Part shown: positions 45,640 through 57,816 of the stretch, one piece after another
Layout of the letters: every line of letters begins with the position of its first letter
How positions within the stretch are numbered: position 1 is the first letter of the stretch
Translations under genes and position numbers: made by a program
The notes under the pieces: model-generated
What the model was told of the DNA's origin: nothing
What the model saw: only the letters and a program-made list of their open reading frames with translations
The model's database searches: none
NCBI GenBank assembly: GCA_018398585.1
Contig: JAGTTD010000012.1
Location: 22,825,036-22,889,035 of the forward strand
DNA: 64,000 nucleotides
Reading direction: 5' to 3'
DNA from: Simmondsia chinensis
Lineage: Eukaryota > Streptophyta > Magnoliopsida > Caryophyllales > Simmondsiaceae

Positions 45640-47360
45640 GAGCTGTTCATATGCCTTCCCCTTCTACTATTAACAACCATGATGCACATGTTAGAGAAGC
45701 TAATATGATGTCTTCACCAATTAGATCATGTGAAGCTTCATTTGAAGCTCCTGATCTAACATCTGACCATATGAACTCCACAAATGCTTTGCAAATTGAA
45801 ATGGAGTTGGAGAATCATGAAATTGAAAATGAAACTGATGTTGATAAACAAGGTAATTGTTTTTCTTACTCTTTTTTTAAAAATGGTAGGGCTTTGATTT
45901 CTTGTTAGCATGTAATCATTTTTTTGTTATTGGTAGATTCTACTGAAAATAATGATGGAAATAAGATAACAAGATGTGGAAAGAGCAAATGCAAAAAGGT
46001 GGCAACTCTAAAACCTGGAAATAAGTTGCCTATTGAAATTTTCCAAAATCGCTGTGTTGGACAAAATGCAAATGAATTTTCTCGACACTTGGGCAAAATG
46101 GTACGTGATAGAAATGTTGTTCCAAGAAGGAAACGCTCATGGGATGAAATTTATGCGAGAGAGAATGAACACATGTTTGCTGTAGTCCTAGTAACTTAAC
46201 TGTATAATGTAGTTTATATTTTCATCTGTAAATAATTATGCGATGATTGTTAGATATTTAATTTACGATGAAAAAATTTGATTAGCATGACAAGAAATTG
46301 AGTTTACTTATTTGAATTAGAACAAATTTCATGACGAGAATGTTGACTTGAAGGAGTATCGCAAAGAGATCTTACATCATATGCAGTACTTGTGGAAAAA
46401 TTGGAGAGGGGACTTTTATCTGTTTGAGATTTTGAAAAGGCCGAAAACAAAAAATCAGCCTTTGCTGCCTCCCAACTTTACTGTGGAACAAGCTTTAAGA
46501 AAAGCCTTAATAGATCCACCTCCAGAAGGGTGGGATAAGGAGGATTGGGTATGGATTGTAAAAAATTATTATGCATCTGAGGAGTTCCAGGTCTAAATTC
46601 TCCCTCCTTTTTTTCCATCTTATTATTTGTACGTCTATTCATGGACATATTAAATTTTTAATATTTGAAACATAGGCAATGAGTGCTAGAAACTCCAAAA
46701 ATAGGGTTGGGCTTTCAAAAGAACTACTTCATCGCATTGGTAGCAGAGCACATAGGCAGATTTTCAAAGATATGGTATGCAACTGAAAATTTTAATATTT
46801 TGTCTTTTAATTTTTTTTTTCCTCTAGTGTAGAATCTAACTATTGTTTGATTGTAAAGAATCAATAGAATGGGAAATGTCCTAATCTTGGGGAGATGTTT
46901 CTGGCCACAAGTTCAAAGGGTGATAAGCTGGCGACACATGAGCTTTGTCAACAATATGTACGTAGAATTTAAAGGATTAATTACTTGTTGTCATGTATAC
47001 TTTACTCCATTCTTAGTTCACACTACTTTGTAGGAAAAAATTGTTGACGTCATTGAAGAGAATCCCATCTTATCTAACATTGAAGTTGCTGAGAAGGTCT
47101 TCAACAAACGTTAAGCTCATGGTCATGTGTTTGGTTATAGGGGAGGAGTAAGGCCTAGTGATTTGAGAGGACCATCTTCTACCAAGGCCGAGCTTTTTGA
47201 AAAACTTCGTCAATCTAAGAAGGAAAAGCGGGCACTTTTTAAAGAGAATAAGGAATTTGCTGATTTGGTAGCTAGAGTAAAATCACTAGAGGATGGAGGT
47301 CGTAACAATGGGTCAAGTACGCCCTCCCGATCTACTGAGATGGACGACTTCATTGATTAA
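45640..47360 (+). pseudogene. CACTA ORF1-type gene (Ptta/En-Spm plant transposase family)
   Basis: At least six exons with good GT..AG borders: to 45852, 45937 to about 46190, 46321-46590, 46676-46774, 46859-46957 and 47034-47360. They encode, in order, an acidic lead, GKSKCKKVATLKPGNKLP, RDRNVVPRRKRSWDEI, EYRKEILHHMQYLWKNWRG, DPPPEGWDKEDWVWIVKNYY, SARNSKNRVGLSKELLHRIG, LATHELCQQY, VFGYRGGVRPSDLRG and a C-terminal coiled-coil-like stretch (KLRQSKKEKRALFKENKE). This is the layout of the plant transposase (Ptta/En/Spm) family, DNA-binding partners of CACTA transposases. TAG in exon 5 (46865-46867) and TAA in exon 6 (47113-47115) interrupt it. An upstream open frame, 45033-45293, may be another exon. 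Confidence 0.75.
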
Positions 47361-49479
47361 ATATTAATAGGTATGTGGTAATCTTCTTCTTTCTCTTCTC
47401 TCTCCTATTTTGCCCTTAGTTTTCGCTTCTGTATGTTGATATATTCATAAGAATACATTATTGAGTTATTTGGAATTGTTTTGGATTTGGACTTTGTAAT
47501 TGAGTTCTATGTGGAGTTTGAGAATGTTGTTGATTTATGCGTCAGATTGTGTATGCGTCAGATTGTGTACTATGGAGTTTGAGATATGGGAATATTTTTG
47601 TATTCATTAATATATAGATATGCAGTGGGTTTCTACTATTCCAAGCTCTAGGCTTAAGGTCCTGTGATGGGTGTTTTTATGCTGCTAAACTCTGGTGTTT
47701 TAGGCTTTATGGGCCGTTCGCGATATATAGAGCGAGTTTTTGATTTGGATTTTGTAAGTAAGTGTGGGTAGTAGTTTCACATGGTGCCGTTGTTGCTATT
47801 GTGTGGTTGATTATGCTGTTCACAAATTGGATTATGTGCCTTTCCAATTTTCTACGTGATTGTTGTGGTTAACATGTGTTTAATGCTTGAGTTTGATTTT
47901 GAACTTGTTGGAATGGAGCTTTGAACCTAGAATTGGCAACTCTTAGGTTAGGCATGTCTAATTGCATAATCTTAGACCCGCTGTGTGGATAGAGCATTGC
48001 ATGTTTTGAGTTTAACCATGGATTGGATGTTGTTTGTGAGAATTGGTGTTTCTTGCATATGTTTGAGTGACCTAAGTGAAATAGGTGATTACTGTAAAGG
48101 GGGGCTTAGAGAACTTGTGAGTTCTTATTGAAAATTTGTGATTTAGTGTCTTAGTCTCTATGTTGGTATCTAATGTATTTTCCAAGGCTATGTTAGAAGC
48201 AAGTTGAACATATATTCGTACTTGTTGCTTGAAGTGATGATAAACATGTTGTTTATGGACTGTTTTAAGTTGAATTTTTTGCTTTATGTTGGTTTTGAGC
48301 TGTATTTTGTTGCTCATACTGATTTTACTGTAGTTGGGACTGTATGCTGCTGAATTTTAGGCAATTTTGCTGTCATTTTATTATGTTTTGCTGAATTTTA
48401 GCTATGAGTTGGGAAAACATGATATGTTTGAGTCATATGTGGACTTGTGTTGTCTTGGGAGACTTGTATACCCTTAGGATTATTGTTTCATGCCTTTTTT
48501 TTTTTTCTAGTTTTGGAAAAAGGATAAGGCGTAGGTCTTATGTGAACCCTGATTGACCATAGGTTTGGTTCTTATGTGGTATGCTCATATTGGGTTGTTT
48601 TGGATGTTGTTCATGATGAAGTTTTGTGATGTAATGTATGAATTGATTTGGCTAACTTGAATTTTGGATGAATTGCATGTTTAGCTTGGATTTCATGTTG
48701 ATGTTGTGATAGACGTGATTACCATGAATTATTTGGAATTGTTCATGAGTTTGGACTATGTGATTGAATCCTAGCGGGAGTTTAAGAATGTTTTGAATTT
48801 GTGACACTGTGATTGAGTTCTATAATGTGGAGATTGGATTTACGATTGTATTGTATTAAAAAGCATACGAATTTCCTTTTTGGTCAATTTTATGCTGATT
48901 ACTTTAATATAGTTTTTATCTGTTTTATTTTTCTTATTGCTTGGTCTGTTATGTGTCTGTTTAATTGGTTATATGACAAGAATTTTCTAACATGATGTAT
49001 TTATTTTTTTCAGGTGTTGGAAGACTGCACTGGAAATTCTTGTTTTGTATGGAACTTTTATTTGCGAACTTTTGTCGGATTTATAGTTTTTGCTAAGTTG
49101 TTAAGTGACGAAGTTAACAATGTACGCTTTTAGTATTTTTTGTATGTAAATTAGCTTTTATAAGTATTTGAATATTTAAGTTTTAATGACATCTTTACTT
49201 TTTATTGGAATTCATTGTTACATTGAATGATATGTAAGAGTTATTTCTGTATGATTATACTGTACTATTTTATAGGTTTTATACTGAAATTAAATATCGC
49301 TATACTACATTTATGTACAGGTGATATGAACAATCCGATAATTGTCCTTATATGGATTTATAGGTGTTGTAAACAATCACAAAATTATTTTTATATTACA
49401 TAAATGTATAGGTATTTATGAATGTATATATTGCACTATATGAATGTACAGGATTTTCACGTCGATAAATTTTTCTGTT
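47361..49479 (+). other. CACTA 3' non-coding stretch
   Basis: T-rich sequence without a recognisable gene. A GTATGTGG donor-like site after 47372 and TTTTTTTCAG at 49005-49014 could bound a 3'-untranslated intron. A 16-bp direct duplication (ATGCGTCAGATTGTGT) lies at about 47538-47570. Confidence 0.45.
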
Positions 49480-49999
49480 AGAATTCACTTTGATAGGGGA
49501 AGCATTTTTAACGATGTATTTTGATGTCATTAATAGATGAAAGACGATTTAACGACAATTTATTATTTTTTTTTTAACGACGGTCTATATTGTCGTTGCT
49601 ATTTCCAATTAGTAGCGCAAAAAAATTTTAACGGCGGTTTTTGTCGTCGTTAAAACTTTTTCCTATATGACGGTCAATATTTGTAACAACAACAATTATT
49701 GTTGTTATTAATCAACTCTTTAACGATGGTGCCACCTGACATTAAAGACTTTACTTTTAACGATAACATATGCCGTCGGAATTGATTTCACTTTTAATGA
49801 TGGACATAATATACCGTCGCAGATACTTTTTAACGACGGCTCATTTTCGAAGTCGTTGATCCCACATAGTATTAACGTCGGAAGCAATAACGACGACAAA
49901 TGACGGGAAGTTGCCGCCGTCGTTAATAGTATTAACGACGGTAAAGTAGACTTTTAACGACGATAATCACTGTCATTAATGACCCTTTTTCTTGTAGTG
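49480..49999. repeat. CACTA subterminal repeats (TAACGACGG)
   Basis: At least ten forward and reverse copies of TTAACGACGGT-like words occur (for example near 49581, 49629, 49830, 49933, 49957), several arranged as inverted pairs. Such arrays are the binding sites for the CACTA ORF1-type protein. The left end has fewer copies (about 41817-41880). Confidence 0.85.
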
Positions 50000-50199
50000 A
50001 GTTCGGTACGTGTCCAAGTGGAAGACTATACAACCCCTTGTGAGGTTCAAGATGAAAGTCACCTTGCAAGATGTTGGTCCTAAACTTGTGTTACACTAGG
50101 TGACGATTCAAGTCGTAAGACATCGGAGCTGAAAAACCGAACTCCCTTTGCCCAGTCTATTCCTTTCTTTCTCTTTCGCTTGTATTCTTTGTGAGGGAT

Positions 50200-51140
50200 T
50201 GTTAGAAAAATAATACAAGCTAAGCCTAAATTAGTAAGAAAGTTGTATACTAATTCTATTGTGAATACAATACAAATGCCCCAATGCCACATTGATAGTT
50301 TAGGAGGGGGTGGTTGGGTTTATAAGGGATGGTATTTTTTATTCATTTAAATTAAGCATTGGGTGAATGGAGGGAACCACACGCGCATGCGCGCCCCACC
50401 CTCCCGCCGTGCTCGGGCGAGGGTGTGGGCGAGTCTTTTACACCGGGTATATTTATTTTGCAGAAAAATGTAAACTTACCGTGGCTATTAATAAAATATA
50501 GCTGTTAAACCTGCATTAAACCCTATTACCGTTGGGATTTATGATAATACAATCAGTATCTAGCCTTCAATGTATGGGCGTTACTTGCCGTTGCTCATTA
50601 CAGCTGCTTTACAATTTTGTTGTATAAATATGAGCCTGCACAAACGCATCAGCAACACAGAAACAATACACCTTCCTCTTCCTTCTCTTTTCTCTTTCTC
50701 GATCCGTCAATAATTCTGGGCATTGTTCGAGGCGCTCCTAACCGACGTTTAACGAGTGCACGTTAAGGGTCGAACTGTATAAATCCTGGAGGACGGCCGC
50801 CTGCGTATCTGTTTGCACCGGACCAGAGGTGAAATCGTCTTTTAGGACAGTGGTATTTCCCATGGCACGGTATCTTCAGTATTTTCTAATTTATTCTCCC
50901 TCTTTCGGTATAATTTGGTTGTCGTGTTTAGGTATTGCGCTGCGTTCTTTTCACTGAAATATTTGCTCACTGCTGCTGCAATTTAATAGCAATACTTTTC
51001 TGTAATTTCTCTGGATTATTTACTGCTGCAATATTCTACTGTAATTTACAGCAATTTGCCTGCAGTATTCTAATCTATTATCGCTGTATTTTCGCAATAT
51101 TATTGCAATATTTTAGTTGTGTGCAGAATTTTATTTAACA
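50200..51140 (+). repeat. Copia-D 3' LTR
   Basis: 941 bp, preceded by the purine tract GTGAGGGA. It keeps a good TATA box (TATAAATA, 50623-50630), the segment AAATCGTCTTTTAG at 50832-50845, and the AT-rich CTGCAAT-type 3' part. It is followed by the ATAAC duplication. Confidence 0.95.
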
Positions 51141-52223
51141 ATAACTTCATACTAATGTGTTCAAACTTACAATTATACACCTGACTCTTATGCATTTGAA
51201 AGCATAGCTTCATTATCACAATGGATAGAAATTAGTGATGTTCACTTAGGCACAAAGGAATCTTATGTGAATGGTCTTTTAATCATTTTTCTTCTTTAAT
51301 AGTAGAAGTCAGAGCAGTTAAGTCTACGATTATGGTGGAATTAATGATACATGTCTATTCCGTAGAACTCCATGAGACAACACCCCCACCAAGTTGGAAT
51401 TTCCACTCATTTGTAAAAGCGTAATCCTCGTCATTGGAGATACAACTAAAATTTGGGTATCCTTTTAAGGTAGAAGAATACCCATTAAAAATAATATCAT
51501 AATTAATGGTTATTTCAGTACCTTATGTACCATATGCTAGTAAAATTTACTTGGACTGCTAGTGTATCTATTTAGTTTTCCAAAGGGCTATATCGAGGCT
51601 TTTCATACTCTAAATGTACTATAGAGGTACCTTGATTTGGTACTAAATATCCATACCAAACATTAACATGTAGTCGACGTACAAATATATAGTGCCTCCT
51701 TCACCATTAGCAAACTTTCTATATATGGATTTATCTAATTCATTTATTGCCTCTTTCCAAAAACAGCATCAACGAGGCTTCATAGCCTCATCATATGTCA
51801 TAGGATCAAACTCTGTGACACCAATATTCTTTGTATTCCATCTGAAATTTTAAAAAATTAGGACTGAAAATTTTCTCTTTCTTTGCTCTTTTACTTCTCC
51901 TGAATTCTACAGCCTTATTAGGGATTTCTTTCCTCATAACATGATTTTTATCATAAGATAAAAGACATCATTTTTTATAGAATTCTTTCATTTGATCTAG
52001 GAATTGATCAAAAACTATTTTATCTTAATATGCGTTGGTCCACAATATCGTAATCCAAAATTATTTCATCAACATTAATGCAAGATTTAAAATCTCTTTT
52101 GTATACTCATCCAAATTTGTATTCATGGACTTCAATTTACCCATAATTAAATCATATGAACTGTCACCTCATTTATAGTCATCCAACTATGGATAATTGA
52201 AAGTAAATCATCATAATCCAATA
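51141..52223 (-). pseudogene. Copia-F pol (RT-RNase H), minus strand, heavily decayed
   Basis: Read leftwards: the hinge VEFRRSKRAKKEKIFSPNF near 51900, the RT catalytic box as YVDYMLMFG near 51675 (YVDD in active copies), GGGVVSWSS near 51385 and the RNase H motif HCDNEA near 51215. Stops and deletions separate these, and much of RT between hinge and catalytic box is gone. It is the upstream half of the RNase H tail found at 34.3-36.3 kb; Copia-D lies between them. Confidence 0.75.
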
Positions 52224-53269
52224 TGTTGAAAAAAATGATACAAGCAAAACTTACGTGTTATGGAAAAATTACTTCCCACATTAGAAAAAATGGTGGACAA
52301 TGCCTAGTTTACATCCCACATTGGAAAAATGATGGAGAGTGGTGTAGTTTATATGGACTTATGTAAATTAAGTCATGGGTGAGAGAATGGTGGGAACCAC
52401 AGGCACGTGCGTTGCCCGCCAGCCATGTTCAGGTGAGGGTGTGGGCGACCTTTTTCTTAACCAGTATATTTATTTTGTGAAAAATATTTTAAAATTCCGT
52501 ATTTACTATAACAATTTGCACAATTAATCAGAATATTTCTATTATACATTTAATCAAATGACCGTTTGTAGCCATTAAGAATTCATCTTAATATCTGTGA
52601 CTGTTTCTAGCTGTTAGGGTTTAGATTTACACAACGATAAATCACCATGCTCTTCACCGTTCCAAGGTCATCACTAGAACAGCAACAATTTTCTTGCCCT
52701 CTTTCCCACTCCTACTTTCTAGTTCTTACTTCTTCCGCTCTGCATAATTTTGGGCAAAGTTCAAAGCTTTCCTACTTGGCAATTGACTAGTGCACGTTAA
52801 AAGCCAGATAGCGTTAATCCTGGAGGAAGGTTGCCGGTAACACTGTTTTCACTAAGTAGTGGCGAAATTGTCTTTTAAGAATGGTCCTTTGCCACGCACG
52901 ATATCTTCAGTATTCTAATCAATCTCGACACTTTTTGGTACTATTTGATTGCTCTATTTAGGTATTTTCCTTGAATTTCTTGCTACATCTCTCGTTGACT
53001 TTTCACTTGAGATTATTGAGATTTTGCTATTATTTTTGGCTGTAATTTCGGATAAATATTTCTTTGCAATTTTTCTATTTTATCTGCAATTTCACTGTTT
53101 TATTTTACTGAAAATTATAGCAGTATTTTACTGCATTTACAGCACTATTTGCTGCATTTCATTGTTGTATTTTTTTTTACTGAAATTTAAAGCAGAATTT
53201 TACTGCAATTTACAGAAGTATTTTTGTGTCATTGAACTGTAATTTTTCATTATGCCACTATTTATTACA
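52224..53269 (+). repeat. Copia-E 5' LTR
   Basis: 1046 bp. It shows the Copia-D family order: a GC-rich GTGAGGGTGTGGGCGA block, a leader ending ...AGTGCACGTTAA, GCGAAATTGTCTTTTA (the complement segment), then an AT-rich end with ACTGCAATTTACAG-type repeats. Confidence 0.92.
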
Positions 53270-53313
53270 ATAGTCTAAAAGACGATTTAATTTTTACATA
53301 TCTATATTTAAAC

Positions 53314-56300
53314 ATGACAACCAAATTACCTCTTCCCGGCGTGTTTAAGGTTTAACCCAGTGGAGGGAAGAATTACAGGAGATGGTCTCAAAAATTTTTG
53401 TTTTACTTCAAGCAAGTCAATATCGATTATGTACTTTATGAAAAAAGGTACCTGAAGGTGAAAATAAGAAAAAGGTGTATGAAGAGTAATTGACTACTGA
53501 TAAACGAACTTGTAGGGGCAATTTGCCGCATTACATAAATGAAGGTCTTTTAGATTTTCATGTAAAATTACACTCATCAAAAGAAATTTGGGATTCCCTA
53601 CAGAAAAAATATGGGGTGATGATGCATGGACTAGAAAATATGCCGTTAGTAAGTGGCTAGATTTCAAATTCGTGGACAATAAACCAATAATACATCAAGT
53701 TTATAAATATGAAAATATAGTAACTACTCTTTTGTTAGAAGGCCTTAAAATCTATGACATTACACAAGCTTATGTTTTGATTGAAAAACTTTCACCTTCT
53801 TGGAATGACAATAGAAATTTGCTCAAGCATAAGAAAAAGGATTTCATATTAGAGGAGTTAGTGAACCACTTGAAAATTGAAGAAGAAAATAGGCCTGAGG
53901 ATAGGAGGTGTTCTTACTCTGATCTTTCTAAAGCTAAAATTGTGGAAGCTAGGCCTAGTGCATATAACAAGTTTAAGAACAAGGAAAAAACCATCATTCA
54001 AACTTCAAACCTTGTGGAAAGAATCAAAAGTCAAATAGCAAATTTCTCGGAGATTGCTATCACTGTGGAAAACGTGGACATATGGCCTAAGATTGTAGAA
54101 GCAAAAGGAACAAGCCTAAAGACCCGATGTACAAAGCTCACCTTGTAGAGACGGAGAACATTGTAGCGGTTGTTTCAGAGGTAAATCTGGTGAACAATAT
54201 GACTGAGTAGTTCGTGGACACTAGGGCTACCAAGCACATCTTCACAAACCGAAACATGTTCCAATAATACCAGAAAATGACCGAAGGAGAAGTAGTCTAC
54301 ATGGGCAATTAGACAGCACCACCTATCCTTAGAAAAGGGAAGATTTCTCTAAAACTCACTTCTGAAAAATTTTTACTTTAACAAATGTGCTACATGTGTG
54401 TGAAATACATAGGAATCTGATTTTGAATAGTCTTTTGATTAAAGCTGGTTTATAATTGTCCTTTGACTCAGACAAACTAGTCCTAACGAGGAATGCGGTA
54501 TTTGTTGGCAAGGAATTTTGAAATAAGGGCTTATTTGATCTTGACGCTGTTTGCATGAATAACAATGTTGGTGCCTCTTCTGCTTATCTTGTTGAATCCC
54601 TTAAATTGTGGCATGCTCGCTTAGGACACATAAATGTTAAGTCAATTAAACGACTTTAAAAAATGAACATGATTCCTAACTTCAGTAATGCCAACTTTAG
54701 TAAGTTTGGAGAATGTATAGAAGCTAAACATGCTAAAAAAACTCTTTAAGTCTATCGAGAGACAATCTAAACTTCTTGAGCTACTTCACAGTGACTTAGG
54801 AGACTTTAAAAGCCAAATGAGTAGAGGTGGAAAAAGATAGTGCATGACCTTTGTATATGATTAGATACTCAATGGTATACCTCCTAAGTACTAAAGATGA
54901 AGCAGAAGAAATATTTTTAAAATACAAAGTTGAAGTAGAAAATCAGTTAGGAAGGAAAATAAAAAGGGTTAGGTCCAATAGAGGAGAAGATTATGACCCA
55001 ACTTCACTTCAAAAATTTTGTTAGGAAAATGGGATAACAAATGAGCGACGCCCTCCTTACTGTCCACAATCTAACGGCATTGCTGAAAGGAAAAATAGAA
55101 CTTTAAAAAGCATGATGAATGCTGTGCTTATTAGTTCTGGACTACCTGATAACAGGGGGGTGGGGATGCGATATTATCTGCTTGTCATGTGCTAAATAGA
55201 GGTCCTCATAAAAAAACTAGATAAAACCCCATACGAAATGTGAAAAGGTTATGCACTTAATCTAAAATACTTGAAAGTGTGGGGGTATCTAGCAAAGGTT
55301 GGATTACCTGACTTTAAACGAAGTAAAATTGGACCTAAGTTTGTTGAATCTACTTTTATCGGGTATGCTTATCATAGTGCTGCTTATCAATTTTATTCAA
55401 GTGATCTAATAGTTCACATGCCTGTGGTAGTATCATTGAGTCTAGATTTGCTGAATTCTTTGAACATACATTTCCCTTGAGATATAATGATGCACAATCT
55501 ACGAATTTGCCTTCCCATGCTGTAATTGTTAACCATGGTCATACTAATGATAAAATTCAAAGCAGTAAAAAAGCTAGAAAAGAAACCAACTTTGGACCCG
55601 ATTTTGTTATTACTTTCCTACTGTAAGATAACTCCATAAATGAAGAAATTATAAGTGTCTATATGTTAGAGTAAGGCCCCAAAACATATGAAGAGGTAGT
55701 GAGATTGATTGATTTGACCTTTTGGAAAGAGACTATTAATAGCGAACTAGAATCAATCTTAAACAATCATACATGGGAACTGGTAGATTTTCCTAGAGGA
55801 TGTAAACCAATAGGATGTAAGTGGGTCTTTAGAAGAAAAATGAAGGCTGATGCGACAATAGATAAATTTAAAGCAAGATTGGTAGCTAAGGGTTACAACA
55901 AGAAAAAGAGGGTCGACTATTTTGATACTTAATTACCTATCACTAAAATAGCCACGATTAGAACCTTATTTGCCCTTGCATCTATCCATGATTTGGTAGT
56001 CCATCAAATGGATGTTAAAACAACATTTCTTAATGGTGACCCAGACGAAGAGATTGACATGGAACAACCTCAGGTTTTGTTGTACCTGGTAATGAAAAAA
56101 AAGTTTGTAAACTTGTAAAATCTCTAAACAGTCTCAAATAGATACCTTAAAAGTGGCATGAGAAATTTAATAGCACACTAATTTCTAATGATTTCCTTGT
56201 AAACAATGGTGACTCTTGTGTATATTTTAGATCTAATTCAAATGGATGTGTAATAGTTTGTCTATATGTTGATGATATGTTTATTTTTGGCACAAACTTG

Positions 56301-57213
56301 AACGTTGCCAATGAAACAAGAAACTTTCTATGCTCTAAATTTGATATGAAACATATGGGTGAGGAAGACAAGATTTTAGGACTTAAAATTATCAGAAATC
56401 TCGAAGGCATAAGCCTGACCCAGTCTCAGTATGTTGAGAAGATACTTAAAAAGTTTGACATGCTTAATATTGATCCTGTAAGAACACCTTATGATCCCAG
56501 TGTACATTTAACTAAATATAAAGGTGTTGCTATGTGCAAATTTGATTATTGCCAAAATAATTGGTAGTGTTATATTTATGATGAACTATAGTGGACCTGA
56601 CATTGCGTATGCTGTAAGTAGACTCAGTAGATATACATATAATCATAGTCAAGAGCATTGGAACACATTAAAAGGATTGCTTAAATATTTGAAAGGAACT
56701 GTGGATTGAGGACTTCACTTCGGAAAGTTTCTCGCAATTTTAAAGGTATATTGTGACGCTAATTGGGTGTCTGATAATGACTAAATTAATTCCGCTAGTG
56801 GACATGTGTTTATTAGGTGAAGATGGTATATCCTGAAAATCCTCTAAGCAATCTTGTACTGCTATGTCTACTATGGAATCTGAGTTCATTGCTTTTGAGT
56901 TGGCAAGCCATGAAATCTAGTGGCTAAGAAGTTTATAGAGAGACATGCCATTGTGGAGGCGTCCAGCTCCATCAATATCATTTCACTGTGACAATCAAGT
57001 TGCAATTGCCATGGCGAAGAACAAGGTTTATAATGGCAAGAGGAGATACATTCGTCTCAGGCATAAGATCGTGAAGGATGTTCTAGAAAGTGGAGTAAGA
57101 TCATGAGACTATATAAAGTTTGAAAAGAATCCTGCGGATTTGTCGAAAAGAGGCCTTTGTCATAAAATGATTGTAGAAACATCAAGGGGGATGGGATTAA
57201 AGTCTATACGTGA
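53314..57213 (+). pseudogene. Copia-E gag-pol, degraded
   Basis: ATG 53314 (MTTKLPLPG) is followed by a stop within ten codons. Gag is open at 53588-54148 (KWLDFKFVDNKPIIHQVYKY). Protease is VDTRATKHI-like near 54215. Integrase is in pieces (LWHARLGHINVKSIKRL near 54606, RPPYCPQSNGIAERKNR near 55050). RT at 55699-56700 has GCKWVFRRKMKAD, HQMDVKTTFLNGD and YVDDMFIFGTN. The RNase H remnant ends near 57213. It is colinear with Copia-D 37301-41214. Dozens of lesions rule out function. Confidence 0.9.
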
Positions 57214-57816
57214 ATAAACTGTGATGTATCCAAACTGGTCTTAACATGTTCAATGTCAAATGTCATATTTTCATTCAAGGATTGCACTGTGTTGCATATT
57301 GTCCCTCTCTATGGTGTGACAGTGCAGAGATGGGTCTATAGCCATATGTTTGGTGTAAGCAAGGCTTGTACTTGATGGACACTGTCTGTATTTTACCAAG
57401 GTGGTGAGGTTGAGCTTTAGCTCTTAATGGACCCATATCCGTAAGTTTGGTGGTGTGTGGTAACACACACTTGATGGGATCCACCGATGTAGGTGCGGGA
57501 GTGTGGCCGCGCTATTTGAAGGTTTAAGACTTGCCTTCTAGAGCGCCTATGAATATCCAAGACAAGCATATGGCTGATAAAACGCACCAAACCACTGGAA
57601 TCACCAAGATCTGGAGTTTGGTATTTGTCCAAGTGGAAGACTATACAACCTCTTGTGAGGTTCAAGACGAAAATCGCCGTGCAAGATATTAGTCCTGAAC
57701 TTGGGTCACACTAATTGACAATTCAAGTTGCGAGACATCGGCATTGAAAACCTAAACTCCCTTTGCCTAATCTATCCTTTTTTTTTCCCTCTTCCGCTTG
57801 TATCCTTTGTGGGGAT

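Larger units (their letters stand above)
41682..49999 (+). mobile_element. CACTA (En/Spm) transposon inside Copia-D
   Basis: The terminal inverted repeats are CACTACAAGAAA at 41682 and its reverse complement TTTCTTGTAGTG ending at 49999. A 3-bp target duplication AGT lies at 41679-41681 and 50000-50002. Joining the flanks gives AGATCTGAAGTTCGGTACGT, matching AGATCTGGAGTTTGGTATTT in Copia-E, which has no insert. Subterminal repeats TAACGACGG crowd the last 500 bp. It carries an ORF1-type (Ptta) gene but no recognisable TNP2 transposase, so it is probably non-autonomous. Confidence 0.95.
36304..51140 (+). mobile_element. Copia-D, complete Ty1/copia element with CACTA insert
   Basis: LTRs at 36304-37264 and 50200-51140 (TGTTAGAAAAATAATACAAG...TTTATTTAACA) are very similar, differing by small indels. 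A perfect target duplication ATAAC lies at 36299-36303 and 51141-51145. The gag-pol frame has only a few lesions, so it is a fairly young copy. Without the 8.3-kb CACTA insert the element is about 6.5 kb. It inserted into minus-strand Copia-F. Confidence 0.95.
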
